Shown one piece after another: positions 5,166 through 8,828 of a stretch of 8,828 bases of DNA. How positions within the stretch are numbered: position 1 is the stretch's first letter; every line of letters begins with the position of its first letter. A model generated the notes under the pieces. It saw nothing but the letters and a program-made list of their open reading frames with translations. It was not told where the DNA came from and made no database searches. Made by a program: the position numbers and the translations under genes. This DNA is from an uncultured Chloroflexota bacterium (GTDB lineage: Bacteria; Chloroflexota; Limnocylindria; Limnocylindrales; Limnocylindraceae): NCBI GenBank assembly GCA_937864085.1, contig CALMIH010000107.1, positions 1-8,828 of the forward strand, given 5' to 3'.

Positions 5166-6472
5166 TCTGACTTTGCGGCGGCGCTGCTCGCGCGAACCTG
5201 CTCTTCGATCCGGTCGATCTCTGTGCTGATAGAGGTGCGCAGCGTATCGAGCTCGTCGCGTGCCTTCTCCGTGGTGTTGTCAATGGCGGTGAGCGTCTTC
5301 TTGATCTCCTTGACCGAATCGAGTCGGCTGCGCAGCGCCTCGATGGCATCGCGCACGGCGGAGAGGTCGGCGCCGCTCCCTTCGGACTTGGCGCGGATCA
5401 GTGCGGAGATGCGGGCGAGTCGGTAGGAGGCTTCAAGGATCGCAACGTCTGGCGCCTCTGGATCAACAACGCAGTAGACGCCGTTGCGGCTGATCTGGAA
5501 TGGCGCGGCCCCCGCTGGTGCCGCCGCTTCACTGAAGACCATCAGCGCGATCTCCGCCTTGCGATTCTCGCGCGCCTCGGCGAGCTCCTTCTCAATGGCT
5601 GGACCGGTCATCGCCTTGTCCTTCACCTCAACAACGATCCGCAGCACCGCAGCGCTCGAATCCTTGGCGTTGATCGTGATCACCGCGTCGCCCTTCTTTG
5701 AGTCGGTGACGGCGCCAGTGATGCCGCCAGTCCCTTCAATGTCGTCATTCGTTGCGCGCAGCAGTTCGGTGTATTCGGCGATGATGCGCGACTCGAAGTC
5801 GGCCCCCTTCGCCGTCCCCTTCTTCCGCTCACCCTTCGCCGCCTTCTGCGACGCATCCATCTCAACAATCTTGAGCAGCACATCGTCGAAGCGCTTCGCG
5901 ATCTCGGCGCGGAAGCCGCTCAGTGGTGACGCTTCGCGCGTGGGGTCGAGAAGGTGCGCGAGCTTGCTCGCGTCGCCATCAAAGTAGGTGCCGAGGATGG
6001 TGTTCAGCTTGCCGATCGCGGAGTCGCGGCGATTCTCGTCGAAGAGATCCTTGGTGAACTGGGCAAGCTGCCCCTTGTCGCCGATGAAGCGCTCCAGCGT
6101 TGCTGGCATCACGCCACCTTCAGTTGAGAAGGTCTTGCGCAGGATCTCCTCCACCTCAACGGTCGCCTTCTTGTTGGAATCCGCCGCGTCGCTCAGCAAC
6201 TTGTCAAAGGCGCGGCGCACATGATCAACGTCAATGGAGCCGCTTGCACTCTGCAGCGCCATCAGGCCAACGCGCAGGGCGCGTTCAACCGTCTCAGGGC
6301 GCTCCTCTGGTGAGCGGCTCTCCAGATATCCGGCAAGGGCGCGGTCGATGATCTCCAGCGAGGCGACGCGGATGCGATCGCCAACAACGTCAACCTGTGT
6401 CGGCTTGTTCGCCGCGCTGATCGGGACAAGCCCCGGTGCGCCGTTGAGATCAGGTGCGCGTTCGCTACTCAT
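5162..6472 (-). CDS. uncharacterised protein with PD-(D/E)XK nuclease-like core and C-terminal coiled coil
   Basis: A 436-residue soluble protein that I do not recognise as a named family. The N-terminal helical region (about 30-205) is rich in charged helices, including RALRVGLMAL near 64-73 and DVDHVRRAFDKLL near 81-93. A basic linker (about 209-222) leads into a segment that fits the PD-(D/E)XK fold: GADFE with Glu227 in the first helix, KKGD with Asp262, then a hydrophobic strand RIVVEVKDK giving Glu282-x-Lys284, followed by a helix (AIEKELAEARENRKAE) and the strand IALMVF. RmuC-like and DUF2130-type proteins share this order. The C-terminus (about 365-430) is a heptad-rich coiled coil. 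There is no signal peptide or TM segment. The ATG at 6472-6470 has only a weak purine stretch upstream. The gene lies 21 nt after the zinc-ribbon ORF and overlaps the MFS gene by 4 nt. Nuclease activity is an inference from motif order alone. Confidence 0.75.
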   Translation of the reverse strand: MSSERAPDLNGAPGLVPISAANKPTQVDVVGDRIRVASLEIIDRALAGYLESRSPEERPETVERALRVGLMALQSASGSIDVDHVRRAFDKLLSDAADSNKKATVEVEEILRKTFSTEGGVMPATLERFIGDKGQLAQFTKDLFDENRRDSAIGKLNTILGTYFDGDASKLAHLLDPTREASPLSGFRAEIAKRFDDVLLKIVEMDASQKAAKGERKKGTAKGADFESRIIAEYTELLRATNDDIEGTGGITGAVTDSKKGDAVITINAKDSSAAVLRIVVEVKDKAMTGPAIEKELAEARENRKAEIALMVFSEAAAPAGAAPFQISRNGVYCVVDPEAPDVAILEASYRLARISALIRAKSEGSGADLSAVRDAIEALRSRLDSVKEIKKTLTAIDNTTEKARDELDTLRTSISTEIDRIEEQVRASSAAAKSE

Positions 6473-6493
6473 GGGTGCTCTCGCCGTGCATGG

Positions 6494-6769
6494 TTAGCGC
6501 AGCGCGATCGTGCCGCAGCCGTCGCAGAGGGCGACGAGTCCGTGGCGGTCGCGTGCGTAGCCGGCGGTGTGCATCACGCCAGGGCAGCCGACACTGCGGC
6601 AGCGCCAGGCCCAGGCTTCGCCGTCACTCGTGTTGTCATAGGGGAGCGCCTCGGCTGCGAGCTTCTCGGCGAGGCCTTCGCGTGCGCCGAGTGTTAACGC
6701 GATCGCGGCGGCGCGCTCCGCCTCGCTCTCCTTCTTATATGGGTAACTCTGGGCAACATTGCTTGGCAT
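6494..6769 (-). CDS. small four-cysteine putative zinc-ribbon protein
   Basis: A 91-residue protein of unknown function. The N-terminal half (about 10-45) is a charged, Ala/Glu-rich helical region. The C-terminal half carries Cys57-x4-Cys62, then 19 residues, then Cys82-x2-Cys85, ending GTIALR. Two CxxC-like knuckles of this kind usually bind one zinc ion, as in zinc-ribbon or rubredoxin-like proteins. The frame is open upstream to 6952, but that part is antisense to the divergent MFS gene and its composition is unlike protein. The ATG at 6769-6767 is chosen because a near-consensus -10 hexamer TATACT ends exactly 6 nt upstream. No Shine-Dalgarno is possible in that arrangement, so the message is probably leaderless. 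It appears to be the first gene of the minus-strand cluster with the nuclease-like and MFS genes. It could be a regulator or an accessory to the nuclease-like protein. Confidence 0.7.
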   Translation of the reverse strand: MPSNVAQSYPYKKESEAERAAAIALTLGAREGLAEKLAAEALPYDNTSDGEAWAWRCRSVGCPGVMHTAGYARDRHGLVALCDGCGTIALR

Positions 6770-6775
6770 GCGGCG

Positions 6776-6781
6776 AGTATA
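6776..6781 (-). promoter_or_regulatory. -10 hexamer TATACT for the zinc-ribbon gene (leaderless start)
   Basis: TATACT matches the sigma70 -10 consensus at five of six positions. Six bases separate it from the A of the ATG at 6769, so the predicted +1 is the first base of the start codon. No -35 box is evident at 16-18 nt upstream. Leaderless mRNAs are common in Actinomycetota and related groups. Confidence 0.5.
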
Positions 6782-6790
6782 CCGAGCCGC

Positions 6791-6796
6791 TATCGT
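6791..6796 (+). promoter_or_regulatory. -10-like hexamer TATCGT for the plus-strand MFS gene
   Basis: TATCGT fits the TAnnnT pattern and ends 7 nt before the ATG at 6804, which again predicts a leaderless or nearly leaderless transcript. The G-rich run in between (GGGGCGG) abuts the ATG and is too close to serve as a Shine-Dalgarno. No -35 is visible. An alternative ATG at 6816 would put that run about 12 nt upstream, at an acceptable but long spacing. Confidence 0.35.
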
Positions 6797-6803
6797 GGGG
6801 CGG

Positions 6804-8087
6804 ATGACGGCTTCAATGCGCTCACTGCTCCTCGGGACGCTCACCCTCCGCACGGCGACGGGGACGACTGGCGCCCTCCTGATCGTCTGGAACAAGTACC
6901 TGAATTCGACGGGCGAGGTGAGCATTACGCCGGTGGACCTTGCGACGATCACCCTCGCCTTCTACGTCACGGAGCTGATCGGCTCGCCGATCTTCGGGAT
7001 CATCGCCGACCGTGTTGGGCGGAAGCCGGTGATGCTTCTTGGCCCACTCTTCGGCCTTGCGGCGGTCCTCCTCACCCCCTTCGCGGCGACGATTCCGCTG
7101 CTGATCTGCACGCGACTCCTTGAGGGCTCATCAACCGCGGCGAGCGTGCCGTCGATCCTCTCCTATGTTGCGGCGAACACGAGTCACGATGAGAAGTTGC
7201 GCGGGCGCGTGGTCACACTCTTTGAGGTGGCGACGCTCGGCGGACTCCTTGTTGCAGGGACGGCGCTTGCGGGGCCGCTCTGGGAGATCTTCGGGACGAG
7301 CGCCTTCGCAATCAATGGTGGCATCTATCTACTCTCGCTCGCCTTCTTCGCCTACGGCGTCAAGGACGAACACACCGCGCCGCCACCGCATGATGAGGGG
7401 CGTCTGAGGAAGTACGCGAAGCTCTTCAGCCAGCGCGGCATCCTTCTCTTTGTCCCAACCTGGGTCTCTATCAACGCGATCATCGGCGTCTGGGTGCCGC
7501 AAGGGCTCAACCTGCTGCTCGGCGACGCTGGCGTAGACACGACGGGGCAGTTCCTGCTGAGCGGTTTCCCCTTTGTCATCATCACCACCGCCTTCGCCTT
7601 TGTTGCGCTGGTTGGCGGTGGTGGCCTCTTCTTCTGGGGGAATCGCTTCGCGAACTACCGCCGCACCACGATCCTCCTCTTCGGCCTGATCGCTTTTGTT
7701 GTCGCAATGTCCGCCGTCTTCCTGATGAATCGTTTGACTGGGACTGATCTGCTGCTGATCGGCGCGCTGTTTGCCACCATCTGCGCTTCGATGTTCTTTA
7801 TTGCTGGAGCAACGCCCGCGGCGCTCGGCTTCTTGGCCGATGTCTCCGAGCGCTATCAGGCCGATCGCAGCGCGGTGATGGGGCTCTACTCCATCTTCCT
7901 CGGGCTCGGCCAGGTGATCGGGGTGAAGGTGGCGGGGGACCTCGCCACCTCCTTCGGCGTGGACGGGCTGGTGTACGCCACGCTTGGCTTCCTCGTGATT
8001 GCGGGGAGCTTCCTCCTGATCTTGCGCCGGGTGGAGCACGAGATCCTCCCAACGACCCTGCAGCGGCAACGCGCCGCGCACGACTGA
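6804..8087 (+). CDS. MFS transporter with canonical motif A
   Basis: A 427-residue major facilitator superfamily permease of the cytoplasmic membrane, of standard length with about twelve hydrophobic segments. The loop after TM2 carries motif A in full: G65-I-I-A-D69-R70-V-G72-R73-K74, the gating loop that marks the family. Later segments include TRLLEGSSTAASVPSILSY near TM4 and a long central cytoplasmic loop (about 185-210, rich in Asp/Glu/His/Pro and Lys/Arg). The closing TM12 (about 391-409) is followed by the basic tail RRVEHE. Start codons at 6759 (TTG), 6768, 6804 and 6816 are in frame. 6804 is preferred because the upstream ones overlap the divergent gene and add hydrophilic residues atypical before TM1. 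It is divergently transcribed from the zinc-ribbon gene. The substrate is not identifiable; it lies in the part of the family containing many drug-efflux and uncharacterised members. Confidence 0.88.
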   Translation: MTASMRSLLLGTLTLRTATGTTGALLIVWNKYLNSTGEVSITPVDLATITLAFYVTELIGSPIFGIIADRVGRKPVMLLGPLFGLAAVLLTPFAATIPLLICTRLLEGSSTAASVPSILSYVAANTSHDEKLRGRVVTLFEVATLGGLLVAGTALAGPLWEIFGTSAFAINGGIYLLSLAFFAYGVKDEHTAPPPHDEGRLRKYAKLFSQRGILLFVPTWVSINAIIGVWVPQGLNLLLGDAGVDTTGQFLLSGFPFVIITTAFAFVALVGGGGLFFWGNRFANYRRTTILLFGLIAFVVAMSAVFLMNRLTGTDLLLIGALFATICASMFFIAGATPAALGFLADVSERYQADRSAVMGLYSIFLGLGQVIGVKVAGDLATSFGVDGLVYATLGFLVIAGSFLLILRRVEHEILPTTLQRQRAAHD

Positions 8088-8097
8088 CCCCCGCCGA

Positions 8098-8103
8098 TAA
8101 ACT
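8098..8103 (+). promoter_or_regulatory. possible -10 hexamer TAAACT for the DegV-family gene
   Basis: In the 63-nt gap after the MFS stop, TAAACT matches four of six -10 positions and would start a leader of about 40 nt that contains the hairpin at 8112-8131 and the G-rich ribosome-binding site at 8139-8145. No -35 is visible. The gene may instead be read through from the MFS gene. Confidence 0.3.
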
Positions 8104-8111
8104 CAGGGTGC

Positions 8112-8131
8112 GTGCAGGTCTCCTCCTGCAC
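8112..8131 (+). other. 7-bp hairpin in the MFS-DegV intergenic gap
   Basis: GTGCAGG-N6-CCTGCAC, a perfect 7-bp inverted repeat with a 6-nt loop, followed by TTAGCTGAGG. With only two T residues directly after the stem it is a poor rho-independent terminator. It could be a weak 3' end for the MFS message, a leader hairpin upstream of the DegV ribosome-binding site, or an operator. Confidence 0.4.
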
Positions 8132-8150
8132 TTAGCTGAGGGGGGTTGAT

Positions 8151-8828
8151 ATGAGCCAGTCAGCGCACAAGGTTGCAATCGTCTCAGACAGTGCATCAGA
8201 CATTCCGCCGCAGCTCGCCAAGGAGCTCGGCATCACGATCGTCCCGATCATCGTCTCGTTTAATGAAGAGAGCTTCAAGGTGGGCGAGGAGATCTCCATG
8301 GACGAGTTCTGGAAGCGACTCACCGCCCCCGGCGCTCCATTCCCTAAGACCGCCGCCCCATCCGCCGCCGCCTTTACTGCGGCGTACGACCGTGCCTTCG
8401 CCAATGGTGCGCAGGAGATCGTCTCCGTGCATGTGGCATCGAAGCTCTCCGCCACCTACCGCAGTGCGGAGATGGCCGCCTCCGCACATCCGCAGAGCAA
8501 GAGCATCCATCTAGTTGACACCACCACCGCATCTGCGGCGCAGGGTCTCTTGGTGAAGCGCGCGCAGCGCGGTGCCGTTGCAGGGAAGAGCGCGGCGGAG
8601 ATCGTGGCCGACCTTCAGGGGGCGATCCCACGCACCCACGTGATCTTCTTCCTCGACTCGCTCGACTACCTGAAGGCGGGCGGGCGCATCAGCCCAGCGC
8701 GCGCTGCGATCGGCGGGCTTCTCTCGGTGAAGCCGATCATCGACATCATTGATGGCGAGGTGGTGACGCTCGATAAGCCGCGCACAACGTCAAAGGCGCG
8801 CGAGCGCTTCATGCAGATCGTTGGCGAA
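8151..8828 (+). CDS. DegV/FakB-like fatty-acid-binding protein (C-terminus cut by window edge)
   Basis: The first 226 residues of a DegV-family protein, usually about 280 aa, so roughly 50-60 are missing. DegV proteins bind a fatty acid; characterised members (FakB) present it to the kinase FakA, whose acyl-phosphate product feeds phospholipid synthesis. Visible family pattern: VAIVSDSASDIP (8-19), PIIVSFNEESFK near 32-43, PFPKTAAPSAAAF near 63-75 (family consensus usually TSQPS), VASKLSATYRSAEMA near 95-109 (consensus usually SS.LSGTY.SA), LVDTTTASAAQGLL near 121-134, then LDYLKAGGRIS near 171-181 and GGLLSVKPI near 188-196. The ATG at 8151 is preceded by GAGGGGGG, a clear ribosome-binding site about 5 nt upstream. 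It lies 63 nt after the MFS gene on the same strand. No FakA-like gene is in view. The family assignment is firm; a fatty acid kinase role is inferred. Confidence 0.93.
   Translation, partial: MSQSAHKVAIVSDSASDIPPQLAKELGITIVPIIVSFNEESFKVGEEISMDEFWKRLTAPGAPFPKTAAPSAAAFTAAYDRAFANGAQEIVSVHVASKLSATYRSAEMAASAHPQSKSIHLVDTTTASAAQGLLVKRAQRGAVAGKSAAEIVADLQGAIPRTHVIFFLDSLDYLKAGGRISPARAAIGGLLSVKPIIDIIDGEVVTLDKPRTTSKARERFMQIVGE

Noticed and set aside
5484..5987. A 167-codon plus-strand open frame opposite the nuclease-like gene, Ser/Ala-rich
   Set aside because: Low-complexity composition with no family pattern; the opposite strand has a coherent soluble protein with catalytic-type motifs.
6770..6952. 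Upstream extension of the zinc-ribbon frame (61 extra codons)
   Set aside because: It overlaps the divergent MFS gene and would pass through the TATACT promoter-like site; the ATG at 6769 fits better.
7329..8081. A 250-codon open frame antisense to the plus-strand MFS gene, rich in Glu, Arg, Gln and His
   Set aside because: It lies entirely within a well-supported transporter gene and its composition is that of a complement of hydrophobic codons. It has no domain pattern.

Overview
The window is GC-rich and gene-dense. Its gene families and codon use fit a free-living monoderm bacterium of the Chloroflexota or Actinomycetota type, although no rRNA or other phylogenetic marker is present to settle this. 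It contains no tRNA, CRISPR array, insertion sequence or phage gene. The phylum call is an inference from base composition, GTG starts, a lipoprotein-type peptide-binding protein and possible leaderless promoters.

Layout. Everything left of about 6770 is on the minus strand, and everything right of it is on the plus strand. A 34-base divergent promoter region separates the two. Reading the minus strand in transcription order: a 91-residue four-cysteine putative zinc-ribbon protein; a 436-residue protein with a PD-(D/E)XK nuclease-like core and a coiled-coil tail; a 12-TM MFS-like permease whose GTG start overlaps the nuclease-like stop by 4 nt; a free-standing lipoyl domain; the catalytic domain of a 2-oxoacid dehydrogenase E2 acyltransferase; pdxH (pyridoxamine 5'-phosphate oxidase); a family 5 oligopeptide/dipeptide-type solute-binding lipoprotein; and the first 56 codons of its DppB-type permease, cut by the window edge. 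On the plus strand are a second MFS transporter with a good motif A, then a DegV/FakB-like fatty-acid-binding protein cut by the right edge.

How the genes fit together. The left end is a peptide/nickel-type ABC importer operon. Two stable hairpins lie between the binding-protein gene and the permease gene, probably to make much more binding protein than permease. The lipoyl domain and E2 catalytic domain are normally one protein. Here they are two reading frames in the same frame, separated only by a TAA that abuts a GTG, and the usual peripheral-subunit-binding domain is missing. pdxH follows E2 by 12 nt and is probably co-transcribed. The zinc-ribbon, nuclease-like and MFS genes form a tight cluster with no recognised pathway and are the most plausible uncharacterised unit in the window.
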